Below, piece by piece: positions 1 to 7,438 of a stretch of 43,833 nucleotides of DNA. Position numbers and translations under genes: made by a program. The stretch comes from Clostridia bacterium. Its GTDB lineage: Bacteria; Bacillota; Clostridia; Oscillospirales; Acutalibacteraceae. Each line of letters opens with the position of its first letter. The stretch's first letter is position 1. The notes beneath the pieces were generated by a model. The model was not told where the DNA came from. It searched no databases and saw only the letters and a list, made by a program, of their open reading frames with translations. The DNA is taken from contig JAGBHX010000154.1 of NCBI GenBank assembly GCA_017935265.1, positions 1 to 43,833 on the forward strand, given 5' to 3'.

Positions 1-172
1 AGGTAAGAATATAAAGCAGGGCAAGAATAAGCATTTTGTCTGCCCCGTCTTGCGATAGAAGAATAATCATTGCAAGAATCAGTATCATATCTCCGTCTTT
101 AAAAAGGGAGTTTATTGAGCCGAGGATTGAGCCCGGCGGATTTTGTATGCGGTTGATTTCACCTGTTGTCAT
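1..172 (-). CDS. Partial small hydrophobic protein, unknown function
   Basis: The 3' end lies outside the window, so only about 57 codons are visible. The ATG at 172 lies inside the last codons of the upstream gene (14-base overlap), a pattern that fits translational coupling. The visible protein has a short polar N-terminus (MTTGEINRIQNPPGS), then a hydrophobic stretch with MILILAMIILL, a short acidic turn (SQDGADK) and a second hydrophobic run (MLILALLYIL). That suggests a small membrane protein with one or two segments. I do not recognise a named family. Its arrangement as third gene of a coupled trio suggests a shared role with the two proteins upstream. Confidence 0.6.
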   Translation of the reverse strand, partial: MTTGEINRIQNPPGSILGSINSLFKDGDMILILAMIILLSQDGADKMLILALLYILT

Positions 173-506
173 TGCCGTCACCGTTTGGATTAAGTAGATT
201 TAGCATAGGGATAATGTCAAGAAGCTTGAGCATCTGCATAGCTTCGTCGGCCTTTTTCTGACGTTTGGCGCTGAGGTTTGGCTTGAGCGCTTCAATCAGT
301 CTGCAACGCTCGTTGCCGCCTGAATTCATTGCCCCCATTATGTGAGAAATTTTCATCAGCATTTCCGGTGATATTCCTCCAAACAGGTCGGGGGCAGGCT
401 GGGTGTTTTGCTTTTCATCGCCGCCGAAAACAGATTCAGCTATACTTTTGAGCGAATTTATGTCGTCGGGTGAGAGGGAAGAAAGAATATCGTTCAAGGA
501 ATCCAT
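159..506 (-). CDS. Hypothetical 115-aa protein of a small coupled trio
   Basis: No family is recognised. The protein is soluble and mostly helical by composition. It has an acidic N-terminus (MDSLNDILSSLSPDDINSL), a Gln/Pro-rich hinge near residues 33-40, a Met/Ile-rich helix (PEMLMKISHIMGAMNS) near 48-63, a basic segment (KPNLSAKRQKKADEAM) near 74-90, and a short hydrophobic end (LLDIIPMLNLL). Its ATG at 506 overlaps the TAA of the upstream gene by one base (TAATG), so the two are very likely translated together. The C-terminal codons overlap the start of the next gene. No signal peptide is visible, and no catalytic motif can be named. Confidence 0.7.
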   Translation of the reverse strand: MDSLNDILSSLSPDDINSLKSIAESVFGGDEKQNTQPAPDLFGGISPEMLMKISHIMGAMNSGGNERCRLIEALKPNLSAKRQKKADEAMQMLKLLDIIPMLNLLNPNGDGNDNR

Positions 507-715
507 TACTGTTTGCCTTTCAGTTTGTTTAAAAGTTGTTGCGCCTGGGGTGAAGAAAGAATTGATTGCAGCTTTTCTTTGTCAGCCATAATTTCTTTGA
601 TTTTTCCACTTTGCTCGGGATTCATTGAAGAGAGCATATTCATAGCCATTTTCTTTTTCTCTTCGGGTGATTTTGCGCCGAGGGCCTCAATGATTTTGTC
701 TGCATTTTTGTCCAT
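506..715 (-). CDS. Hypothetical 69-aa helical protein, first gene of the trio
   Basis: A short, charged, helix-prone protein of unknown function. It opens with MDKNADKIIEALGAKSPEEK and ends with a Gln/Leu-rich helix (SPQAQQLLNKLKGKQ). The Met-rich centre (MAMNMLSSMNPEQ) recalls the Met-rich helix of the neighbour downstream, so the two could bind each other or share ancestry; that is inference. A strong ribosome binding site (GGAGGTGA) lies about 7 bases before the ATG, which makes this the likely entry point for ribosomes on the trio. It diverges from the phosphodiesterase gene at 775, and the intergenic space is under 60 bases. Confidence 0.7.
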   Translation of the reverse strand: MDKNADKIIEALGAKSPEEKKKMAMNMLSSMNPEQSGKIKEIMADKEKLQSILSSPQAQQLLNKLKGKQ

Positions 716-743
716 TTACAATTCACCTCCATAGTGTTATAAT
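715..743 (+). promoter_or_regulatory. Sigma-A-type promoter of the phosphodiesterase gene
   Basis: TTTACA at 715-720 and TATAAT at 738-743 are separated by 17 bases, an almost consensus vegetative promoter pointing at the gene starting at 775. The -35 box overlaps the start codon of the divergent gene, and the spacer contains that gene's Shine-Dalgarno in reverse. Confidence 0.65.
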
Positions 744-774
744 AATTTATATTGCTGAACAGAGGATGGTATGA

Positions 775-1227
775 ATGCGAATATTGGTGGTTTCTGATTC
801 TCACGGTGACCCGTTGAAGCTCAGACGTGCCGTTGACCAACAGCCTACGGCGGAAATGCTGTTTTTTCTTGGTGACGGTGAGCACGACCTTGAATATGCA
901 GGGGTGATGCTTCCTGCGGTTAAGGTGAGAGGCAACTGCGATTGGGGCAGTATTCTGCCTGCTTTTTCCGTTGAAAAAATTAACGGCAAGGTGATTTATT
1001 CTACCCACGGCCACGGCGAATTTGTGAAGCACGGCATAAGTATGCTGATTTCTGCGGCAAAGGAGCGCGGTGCTCACATTGCATTATATGGTCACACTCA
1101 CAATCCTGTTACACAATACATCGACGGTGTGTGGTACGTTAACCCCGGAAGCATTCGTGACGGCAATTATGCCGTTGTGGATATAACCTATTCGGGTATA
1201 ATGCCTGTTCTGATGAAAATAAGATAG
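775..1227 (+). CDS. YfcE/MJ0936-family metallophosphoesterase
   Basis: A binuclear-metal phosphodiesterase of the small YfcE-like group, which hydrolyse phosphodiester bonds in vitro; the physiological substrate is unknown. The family motifs appear in order: SDSHGD near residue 7, LGDGEHDL near 34, GNCDW near 53, THGH near 77, YGHTHNP near 103 and NPGSIRDGNY near 122. These supply the Asp, His and Asn metal ligands. The length of 150 residues is close to the family norm and no signal peptide is present, so it is cytoplasmic. The start at 775 is chosen because MRILVVSDSHG is the usual family N-terminus; an AGAGG element lies about 10 bases upstream. It has its own promoter at 715-743. Confidence 0.88.
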   Translation: MRILVVSDSHGDPLKLRRAVDQQPTAEMLFFLGDGEHDLEYAGVMLPAVKVRGNCDWGSILPAFSVEKINGKVIYSTHGHGEFVKHGISMLISAAKERGAHIALYGHTHNPVTQYIDGVWYVNPGSIRDGNYAVVDITYSGIMPVLMKIR

Positions 1228-1288
1228 CATATTCCTCCGGCGCGGTGCATAGATTGTTATATAATCTCACCGTTTCGGGGGCGTTTTT

Positions 1289-1786
1289 ATGTTTGTGCTT
1301 TCACTCAGAGCAAATAAAAAAAGACTTGTGTTTATTCTCGCGGGTATCGTCGCTGTTTTACTTATTATATATTTTGCCGTTAATCGGGAATCGCCGACGG
1401 TCAATGACGGCGCAATCAGCCTCAAAGCGGCGGATGCAGGGGAACGGCTTGCTTTCCTTTCCCAATTCGGGTGGGAGGTAGACGAGGATCCTGTTAAGGT
1501 GGAAGAGGTAATTATCCCCACCGAGTTTAACTCCGTTTATGAAAAATACAATCAGCTGCAAATCGGGCAAAACTTTGATTTGACAAAATATGCAGGCAAA
1601 ACGGCAAAAAAATGGACTTACAGAATCAAAAATTACCCGGGCTACGGTGCGGATTGCGACTTTATTCACGCAAACATTCTTGTGTGTGAGGGCGCAGTTA
1701 TCGGCGGTGACGTGAGCAGTCAGGAGCACAACGGGTTTATGAGGGGCTTTGATTTTCCTGAGCAGGGTGAACAGCTTGTTGAATAA
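1289..1786 (+). CDS. Membrane-anchored DUF4830-type protein
   Basis: The first 15 residues are basic, followed by one hydrophobic segment at about residues 13-31 (LVFILAGIVAVLLIIYFAV). The remainder is a small extracytoplasmic domain with the pattern ERLAFLSQFGWEV, then EVIIPTEFNSVYEKYNQLQ and FDLTKYAGK. From memory this matches DUF4830, a clostridial domain of unknown function; I cannot run the search. The C-terminal part (YRIKNYPGYG, ANILVCEGAVIGGDV) looks like a beta-rich continuation. A G-rich element (CGGGGGCG) stands about 9 bases before the ATG. It lies 61 bases after the phosphodiesterase gene on the same strand and may be cotranscribed with it. Confidence 0.75.
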   Translation: MFVLSLRANKKRLVFILAGIVAVLLIIYFAVNRESPTVNDGAISLKAADAGERLAFLSQFGWEVDEDPVKVEEVIIPTEFNSVYEKYNQLQIGQNFDLTKYAGKTAKKWTYRIKNYPGYGADCDFIHANILVCEGAVIGGDVSSQEHNGFMRGFDFPEQGEQLVE

Positions 1787-1828
1787 AAAAGGAAAAATTG
1801 CCAACCATTATTTCGGGACGGTGATTTT

Positions 1829-2560
1829 ATGAAAAACTCGCAGATTAAAATTTTCACAAAAGGTGTGCTCAACGGTAACGTGGCAAAATCGGCTTCTTTT
1901 CTGCTTATTTCGATGTGTGTTGCTGTTGTTTTTACTGCAATTCCTTTCCTTATCAATCTATATGTTTCCGAGCCTGCGATTTGCATTGGAGCTGTGGCGG
2001 CGTCTCTTGCGGTTTTGTTGTTTGTGCGTTGCGGCTTTGCGGCGGGAAGCAATGCCTGGTTCAGCTTTTACAAGCGCAAAAACAGGGCAGGCAGAGCAAT
2101 CTTCTGGTTTGCACCAAGAAATAATTTTAAAGCGTTCAGGCTGTATGCCGCGCTGTTTTTTGCAAAGCTTTTCTGGACAATCCTTTTGCTCTTGCCGGGG
2201 GTAGCGGTTGTTTTTTCTTTTTGCTATCTTGCCTACGACACAGGGATTGAGTTCAATCTTTTTCTTTGCGGAATTGTCGGGGGAGGAATATTGGCTGCAT
2301 CGGGATTGATTTTCAGATTTATAATTGTGCAGAAATATTTTCTTGCCAAAAGCATACTCACAGAAAATCCGAGTGTGTCAGCAATTGAGGCGATTCGCCA
2401 AAGCTGTGAAAAAATGAACGGCAAGCTGAAAAAAACTGCGTTTTTTAAGTTGAGCTTTACTCCGTGGATTCTGACTTGTGTAGGAATTGTGCCGATATTT
2501 TATGTATGGCCCTACTACCGCCAGAGCTGTGCAATCTTCGCAGGAGAAATAAGAAAATAA
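1829..2560 (+). CDS. Polytopic membrane protein, DUF975-like layout
   Basis: A 243-residue integral membrane protein with about five to six hydrophobic segments (roughly residues 21-43, 48-70, 108-135, 140-168 and 210-230). The motif region NPSVSAIEAIRQSCEKMNGKLKKTAFFKLSFTPW is cut here for brevity: the key residues are the Asn-Pro-Ser, the Ser-Cys-Glu-Lys-Met-Asn-Gly and the following Phe-x-Leu-Ser-Phe. It resembles the conserved C-terminal part of DUF975-type clostridial membrane proteins, with a PYY motif near the end. The function is unknown. The gene sits 42 bases behind the DUF4830-type gene and is followed by a strong terminator, so it closes this transcription unit. Confidence 0.7.
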   Translation: MKNSQIKIFTKGVLNGNVAKSASFLLISMCVAVVFTAIPFLINLYVSEPAICIGAVAASLAVLLFVRCGFAAGSNAWFSFYKRKNRAGRAIFWFAPRNNFKAFRLYAALFFAKLFWTILLLLPGVAVVFSFCYLAYDTGIEFNLFLCGIVGGGILAASGLIFRFIIVQKYFLAKSILTENPSVSAIEAIRQSCEKMNGKLKKTAFFKLSFTPWILTCVGIVPIFYVWPYYRQSCAIFAGEIRK

Positions 2561-2568
2561 AACTTCCG

Positions 2569-2594
2569 CAGACTGCTCCGGCAGTCTGTTTTTT
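2569..2594 (+). terminator. Rho-independent terminator
   Basis: A perfect 8-bp stem (CAGACTGC / GCAGTCTG) with a TCCG loop is followed directly by six T residues. It ends the unit 775-2560. Confidence 0.9.
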
Positions 2595-2641
2595 GTTGCA
2601 CATTTTCCAATTAAATGTGCGGAAAATCTACATAATATCAA

Positions 2642-2670
2642 TTGACTTTTTTTGCCAAAAGGGATAACAT
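2642..2670 (+). promoter_or_regulatory. Probable promoter of the glpK operon
   Basis: TTGACT at 2642-2647 and TAACAT at 2665-2670 are 17 bases apart, the best sigma-A match between the terminator and glpK. I saw no clear catabolite-response (cre) palindrome here. Confidence 0.5.
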
Positions 2671-2712
2671 TATATTGTGATAATTTCATAGTGAAAAGGA
2701 GGCATTCTTCCT

Positions 2713-4218
2713 ATGTATGTTATGGCTTTAGACCAAGGAACAACCAGTTCCCGCGCAATTATTTTTAACGAAAAAGGCGAAATCGTTGCCAAGGCTCAGA
2801 ATGAGTTTACGCAGATTTATCCTCAGGCGGGCTGGGTTGAGCACAACCCTATGGAAATTCTCGGCAGTCAGCTTCAGTCTATGTCAATGGTGCTTGCAAG
2901 CGGCGGCTTTGACCCTGCTGAGATCAAGGCAATCGGTATCACCAATCAGCGTGAAACCACGATTATCTGGGATAAAACGACAGGTCTTCCTGTTTACAAT
3001 GCCATTGTGTGGCAGTGCAGAAGAACAGCCGACCTTTGCGAAGAGCTGAAGGCTCAGGGACTTGAGGATTATGTCCGCGAGCATACCGGACTTCTCATTG
3101 ACGCCTATTTTTCGGGCACAAAAATAAAGTGGATTCTTGACAATGTACCCGGTGCGCGTGAAAAGGCAGAGGCAGGCCAGCTCCTTTTCGGAACGGTTGA
3201 AACCTGGCTTATCTGGAACCTGACAGGCGGCAAGGTTCACGTAACCGATTATTCCAACGCTTCAAGAACAATGCTTTTTGACGTTGACAAGCTTTGCTGG
3301 GATGAATATCTTTGTGAGGTTCTGGGTGTGCCTATGTGTATGCTTCCCACACCTGTTTCTTCAAGTGAGGTTTACGGTACTGTGGCATCTGACAAGGTTG
3401 CAGGCATTCATATGCTCAAGGGCGTGCCCATCTGCGGAGCTATCGGCGACCAGCCTGCGGCACTTTTCGGTCAGGCCTGCTTTAAGACAGGTCAGGCAAA
3501 AAACACATACGGCACAGGCTGTTTCCTGCTGATGAATACAGGCGAAGAGCGTGTTCATTCTAAAAATAACCTTGTTACGGGTGTTGCCTGGAGCCTGGGA
3601 GGAAAAACAACATATTCAATCGAGGGCAGTGCCTTCAACGCAGGCTCAGTTATCAAATGGCTTCGCGACGAATTGCAGATGATTACCGAAGCTCACGAGT
3701 GTGACATTCTTGCCGAGAGTGTACCCGATGCCAACGGCGCTTATCTTGTGCCTGCTTTCACAGGCCTCGGCGCACCTTATTGGGATATGTACGCCCGCGG
3801 TTGTATTGTAGGTCTTACCCGTGGCGTCAACAGAGCCCATATTGCAAGGGCGGTGCTTGAATCAATCACCCTGCAGATGAAGGATTTGCTCATTGCGATG
3901 AATAAAGACAGCGGAATCGAGCTGTCTGAACTCCGAGTTGACGGCGGTGCAAGCGTGAGCAACATTATGATGCAAATTCAGAGCAACTTCATCGGAACTC
4001 CCGTTAACAGACCTAAAACCGTTGAAACCACCGCTTTAGGTGCGGCATATCTTGCAGGTCTTGCAGTGGGCGTGTGGAAGGACGTTGATGAAATTGAAAA
4101 GAACCGCGAGGTTGACAGAATCTTCACCCCCGAAATGGATATTGAAACAAGAGATAAAATTTATGCTCAGTGGCTCAAGGCCGTTGAAAGGGCTAAAAGC
4201 TGGGCAGATTGTGAATAA
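2713..4218 (+). CDS. glpK: Glycerol kinase
   Basis: Phosphorylates glycerol with ATP to sn-glycerol 3-phosphate in the cytoplasm. The 501-residue protein has the full FGGY-family length. Diagnostic stretches include the N-terminal phosphate loop [12 protein letters not shown] (residues 5-16), [13 protein letters not shown] near 75-87, [14 protein letters not shown] near 267-280, and [13 protein letters not shown] near 412-424. An AAGGAGG ribosome binding site lies about 10 bases before the ATG, and a promoter is seen upstream. No glycerol facilitator or glycerol-3-phosphate dehydrogenase gene is adjacent. Instead it leads an operon with an Ldh-type oxidoreductase and malic enzyme. Confidence 0.97.
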   Translation: MYVMALDQGTTSSRAIIFNEKGEIVAKAQNEFTQIYPQAGWVEHNPMEILGSQLQSMSMVLASGGFDPAEIKAIGITNQRETTIIWDKTTGLPVYNAIVWQCRRTADLCEELKAQGLEDYVREHTGLLIDAYFSGTKIKWILDNVPGAREKAEAGQLLFGTVETWLIWNLTGGKVHVTDYSNASRTMLFDVDKLCWDEYLCEVLGVPMCMLPTPVSSSEVYGTVASDKVAGIHMLKGVPICGAIGDQPAALFGQACFKTGQAKNTYGTGCFLLMNTGEERVHSKNNLVTGVAWSLGGKTTYSIEGSAFNAGSVIKWLRDELQMITEAHECDILAESVPDANGAYLVPAFTGLGAPYWDMYARGCIVGLTRGVNRAHIARAVLESITLQMKDLLIAMNKDSGIELSELRVDGGASVSNIMMQIQSNFIGTPVNRPKTVETTALGAAYLAGLAVGVWKDVDEIEKNREVDRIFTPEMDIETRDKIYAQWLKAVERAKSWADCE

Positions 4219-4251
4219 TAAAATAAATCATTAAAGATGGAGGTCTTTATT

Positions 4252-5358
4252 ATGCCTAAAATGGTATTAGATTGGAAAACTACTCACGACTTTATGAAGG
4301 ACGCATTTATTGGTGTCGGTGTTCCTGCGGATGATGCAGAAATCGTTGTTGACGTTCTTCTGGAATCTGACCGCCGCGGAATCGAATCCCACGGCTGTAA
4401 TCGTTTTAAGCCCGTTTACATTGACAGAATCAATGCAGGTATTCAGAGCCCTGTGACAAATTTTGATATTATCAAAGAAACTCCCACCACCGCAGTTGTT
4501 GACGGTCACAACGGTATGGGTCAGGTTATCGGCCACAAGGCTATGACAATGGCTATTGAAAAGGCTAAAAAATACGGTATGGGTATGGTCGTTGTCCGCA
4601 ATTCCTGTCACTACGGCATTGCAGGCTATTACACCACAATGGCAACCAAAGCAGGCTGTATCGGTATGACAGGCACAAACGCCCGTCCTTCAGTTGCTCC
4701 CACATTGGGTGTTGAGGGTATGTTCGGCACAAATCCCTTTACAATCGGCGTTCCCACAGATGAAGATTTTGACTTCAACTTCGACTGCGCAACCTCAATC
4801 ACTCAGAACGGTAAGGTTGAATATTACGAAAGAATCGGTGAAGACGTTCACCCCGGCACAATTATCGACACCGACGGCAACCCTGTTGAAGGCGATGCAG
4901 GCGTGGCACTCAAAAAAATCCGCAACGGCACAGCCGCACTCACAACCCTGGGCGGTATCGGTGAAGCCCTTGGCGGTTACAAGGGCTACGGCTTTGCAAT
5001 GGCAGTAGAGTTTTTCTCATCAATTCTTCAGGACGGTGCTTACGGTAAGGACCTTGACGGTAAGGATGAAAACGGAAACATTCGTCCTTATCACCTCGGT
5101 CACTATTTCATCGCGATTGATACAGAACACTTCCTCGGCGAAGAGCTTGCCCGCAAAAAGGCAGGCGACATCATCCGCAGTGTTCGTGCATCCAAGAAGA
5201 TGCCCGGTGAAGAGCGCATTTACACAGCAGGCGAAAAAGAGTGGGAAATCTGGCTCAGCCGTAAGGACAGCGGTGTACCCATCAATGAGTCTGTTCAGGC
5301 AGAAATGAACAAGGTTCGTGACGATTTAGGTCTTGATTACAAATTCCCCTGGGATTGA
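4252..5358 (+). CDS. Ldh-family malate/L-lactate/ureidoglycolate-type dehydrogenase
   Basis: An NAD(P)-dependent 2-hydroxyacid dehydrogenase of the Ldh2/MDH2 fold (Pfam Ldh_2), unrelated to classical Rossmann LDH. Family hallmarks are RGIESHGCNRF near residues 43-53, the NSCHYGIAGYY segment near 116-126 (with the catalytic-site His), GTNPFTIGVPT near 155-165, and GYKGYGFAMAVEFFSSIL near 241-258. Substrate choice within the family (malate, lactate, ureidoglycolate) cannot be read from sequence. The start at 4252 is preferred over the in-frame ATG at 4237, because GGAGG at 4239-4243 is then correctly placed 8 bases upstream and would otherwise be coding. Position next to malic enzyme favours malate. 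Confidence 0.88.
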   Translation: MPKMVLDWKTTHDFMKDAFIGVGVPADDAEIVVDVLLESDRRGIESHGCNRFKPVYIDRINAGIQSPVTNFDIIKETPTTAVVDGHNGMGQVIGHKAMTMAIEKAKKYGMGMVVVRNSCHYGIAGYYTTMATKAGCIGMTGTNARPSVAPTLGVEGMFGTNPFTIGVPTDEDFDFNFDCATSITQNGKVEYYERIGEDVHPGTIIDTDGNPVEGDAGVALKKIRNGTAALTTLGGIGEALGGYKGYGFAMAVEFFSSILQDGAYGKDLDGKDENGNIRPYHLGHYFIAIDTEHFLGEELARKKAGDIIRSVRASKKMPGEERIYTAGEKEWEIWLSRKDSGVPINESVQAEMNKVRDDLGLDYKFPWD

Positions 5359-5376
5359 TTTGGAGGCAGTTTTAAT

Positions 5377-6549
5377 ATGGATTATGCAAAAGAAGCCCTC
5401 AGATGCCATTATGAATGGCAGGGCAAAATTGAAGTTACCGCAAGAGCAAAGGTGAATGATAAGGAGTCTCTTTCTCTTGCTTACACACCCGGCGTTGCTC
5501 AGCCTTGCCTTGAGATCAGAGATGATATAAACAAGAGCTATGAGCTTACCCGACGCCACAATCTTGTTGCGGTTATTACCGACGGCACTGCAGTTCTCGG
5601 CCTCGGTGACATCGGCCCCGAAGCAGGTATGCCTGTTATGGAGGGCAAATGTGTTCTCTTTAAGGAATTCGGCGGTGTTGATGCTTTCCCTCTTTGCATC
5701 CGTTCAAAGGATGTTGATGAAATCGTTAACACAATCGCTATGATTGCAGGCTCCTTCGGCGGTATAAACCTTGAGGATATTGCCGCACCCCGTTGCTTTG
5801 AAATTGAGCGCAAGCTCAAAGAGAAGGTTGATATTCCCGTTTTTCACGATGATCAGCACGGCACAGCCATTGTTTGCTCGGCCGCTTTGATGAACGGACT
5901 TAAATGCGTCGGCAAAAAGGTTGAGGATGCAACCGTTGTTATCAACGGCGCAGGCTCGGCTGGTATTGCCATTGCCAAGCTTTTCATTCAGGTTGGCGTT
6001 AAAAACGTAATTATGTGCGACCGTTTCGGTATTGTTTGCAAGGGCAAGGAGGGAATGACCTCAGCTCAGGAGGAAATGGCTGAAATCTCCAACAAAAACA
6101 ACATCGACGGCACTCTTGCCGATGCACTTGTTGGCGCAGATGTACTCGTTGGTGTTTCTGCCCCGGGCGTTGTAAGTCAGGATATGATTCGCTCGATGGC
6201 AAAGGACCCCATTGTTATGGCTATGGCTAACCCCGTGCCCGAAATTATGCCTGATGAAGCTAAAGCCGCAGGCGCCGCAGTTGTGGGCACAGGCCGTTCA
6301 GACTATCCCAACCAGATTAACAACGTTCTTGCTTTCCCCGGAATTTTCCGCGGTGCTCTTGATGTGAGAGCAAGTGACATCAATGAAGAAATGAAGGTTG
6401 CCGCCGCAAAGGCGATTGCTTCTCTCGTTTCTGATGAAGAGCTTTGTCCCGAATATATCATTCCCAAGGCTTTTGATGAAAGAGTCGGCACAACCGTTGC
6501 TGCCGCAGTTGCTCAGGCCGCAAGGGATACAGGCGTTGCAAGAATTTAA
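5377..6549 (+). CDS. NAD(P)-dependent malic enzyme
   Basis: Oxidatively decarboxylates malate to pyruvate and CO2. At 390 residues it is the short bacterial form without the phosphotransacetylase-like C-terminal domain. Visible motifs are SLAYTPGVAQPC (residues 28-39), the metal/substrate stretch PVFHDDQHGTAIV near 154-166, and the dinucleotide loop GAGSAGIAIAK near 191-201. A GGAGG site stands 11 bases upstream and the gap to the preceding dehydrogenase gene is 18 bases, so glpK, the dehydrogenase and this gene form one operon. A terminator follows 14 bases after the stop. Cofactor preference cannot be decided from sequence alone. Confidence 0.95.
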   Translation: MDYAKEALRCHYEWQGKIEVTARAKVNDKESLSLAYTPGVAQPCLEIRDDINKSYELTRRHNLVAVITDGTAVLGLGDIGPEAGMPVMEGKCVLFKEFGGVDAFPLCIRSKDVDEIVNTIAMIAGSFGGINLEDIAAPRCFEIERKLKEKVDIPVFHDDQHGTAIVCSAALMNGLKCVGKKVEDATVVINGAGSAGIAIAKLFIQVGVKNVIMCDRFGIVCKGKEGMTSAQEEMAEISNKNNIDGTLADALVGADVLVGVSAPGVVSQDMIRSMAKDPIVMAMANPVPEIMPDEAKAAGAAVVGTGRSDYPNQINNVLAFPGIFRGALDVRASDINEEMKVAAAKAIASLVSDEELCPEYIIPKAFDERVGTTVAAAVAQAARDTGVARI

Positions 6550-6562
6550 TTCAGAACTTCTG

Positions 6563-6597
6563 ATAACCGTTGGTGAAAGCCGACGGTTATTTTTTTG
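6563..6597 (+). terminator. Rho-independent terminator of the glpK operon
   Basis: An 11-bp stem (ATAACCGTTGG / CCGACGGTTAT, one G-T pair) with a TGAAAG loop is followed by a run of T. Confidence 0.9.
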
Positions 6598-6631
6598 CCT
6601 TTTTTGTCATAGATATGAGAGAGGTGAAATT

Positions 6632-6943
6632 ATGGAAAACAAAAAAACAAACAACAAATCCAATAAAAAAGAAACAGATTCCTTTGTCAGAATCACAGCC
6701 GTGCAGTTTTTGATTTGCGGCTTTATGGTGCTTCTGGTTTTTGGCGCGTGTCGCCTCAGTCCTGACGGCGGAGCTTCGCTCAGGGCAAAATATAATGAAA
6801 TTATGCTCACGGATATAAGCTTTTCTCAGGTGTGGAGCAGTGTAAAAGAGGTTGCCGAATATGTGATGAAGCCCGTCGAGGTGGAAAAGGTGCAGGATAA
6901 TCTCGTCACAGAAGAAGAGCAGACAACTGCACCAAAGGAGTAA
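6632..6943 (+). CDS. N-terminal, membrane-anchor half of a split SpoIVFA-like M23 protein
   Basis: The frame begins MENKKTNNKSNKKE behind a good ribosome binding site (GAGGTGA, 5 bases before ATG 6632). It has a Lys-rich cytoplasmic tail, then one membrane segment at residues 27-41 (FLICGFMVLLVFGAC), then an extracytoplasmic helical part and a Thr/Glu-rich linker ending TTAPKE at a TAA (6941). The reading frame is the same as that of the M23 domain beginning at 7013. Between them the frame reads ATQKTEP, another TAA (6965), then TTTVQEPKSNSDVAAV. The two pieces therefore look like one gene with two nonsense codons in the linker. SpoIVFA in Bacillus has this layout (single membrane pass plus LytM domain) and regulates SpoIVFB. 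Alone, this fragment would be an anchor without its domain. Confidence 0.7.
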   Translation: MENKKTNNKSNKKETDSFVRITAVQFLICGFMVLLVFGACRLSPDGGASLRAKYNEIMLTDISFSQVWSSVKEVAEYVMKPVEVEKVQDNLVTEEEQTTAPKE

Positions 6944-6967
6944 GCAACACAAAAAACCGAGCCTTAA
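6941..6967 (+). other. Two in-frame TAA codons interrupting the M23 gene
   Basis: TAA at 6941-6943 and TAA at 6965-6967 are both in the frame shared by 6632-6940 and 7013-7438. Each could derive from CAA (Gln) by one C-to-T change, and Gln would fit the Thr/Pro/Gln linker. No start codon with a usable Shine-Dalgarno is seen for the downstream part; AAAGGAG at 6934-6940 has no start codon at a suitable distance. Confidence 0.75.
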
Positions 6968-7012
6968 ACCACCACCGTTCAAGAGCCGAAAAGCAACAGT
7001 GACGTTGCAGCG

Positions 7013-7438
7013 GTGATGTCGTTTTTTGGTGATGCAGGCAAAATGACAGCTCCTGCCCACGGAAGAATAACCTCTTTTTTCGGTGAAAGAACGGACCCTA
7101 TCAGCGGTGAAGACGGTGTGCACAAGGCCATTGATATTGCTCTTGATGAGGGCACCTGTGTTTCTGCCGCGTGGGACGGAGTGGTGAGTAAAACGGGTTA
7201 TGATTCCACCGGCGGAAACTACATCTGGCTTGTGCACAAAAACGGAAACGAAACCTTTTATTGCCATTTGTCTGAAATTCTTGTTAGCGACGGCACGGTT
7301 ATCAGGGCAGGGGAGACCATTGCCTTTTCGGGCAATACGGGATACAGCACAGGGCCTCATCTTCACTTCGCAGTTAAAGAAAACGGAGAGTATACAGACC
7401 CCCTTGACTTCCTCAAGGCAGAAGACGGCAGAATATGA
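7013..7438 (+). CDS. M23 (LytM) peptidase domain, C-terminal half of the split SpoIVFA-like gene
   Basis: The zinc-site elements of an M23 metallopeptidase are present: HKAID near residues 37-41 (HxxxD), the CHLS element near 84-87, and GPHLHF near 114-119 (HxH). The pattern SFFGERTDPISG at the domain start and SGNTGYSTG before the HLH are typical. A possible GTG start at 7013 or ATG at 7016 lacks a recognisable ribosome binding site, so independent translation is doubtful. The stop overlaps the start of the M50 protease gene (ATGA), the arrangement expected of spoIVFA followed by spoIVFB. If not read through from 6632, the domain would have no membrane anchor and no export signal. Confidence 0.75.
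   Translation: MMSFFGDAGKMTAPAHGRITSFFGERTDPISGEDGVHKAIDIALDEGTCVSAAWDGVVSKTGYDSTGGNYIWLVHKNGNETFYCHLSEILVSDGTVIRAGETIAFSGNTGYSTGPHLHFAVKENGEYTDPLDFLKAEDGRI

Noticed and set aside
640..1077. A 145-codon minus-strand frame opposite the phosphodiesterase
   Set aside because: Antisense to conserved metallophosphoesterase motifs and overlaps a real small gene with a good ribosome binding site.
6934..6940. AAAGGAG just before the first TAA considered as the ribosome binding site of the M23 half
   Set aside because: The nearest start codon in frame (GTG 7013) is more than 70 bases away.
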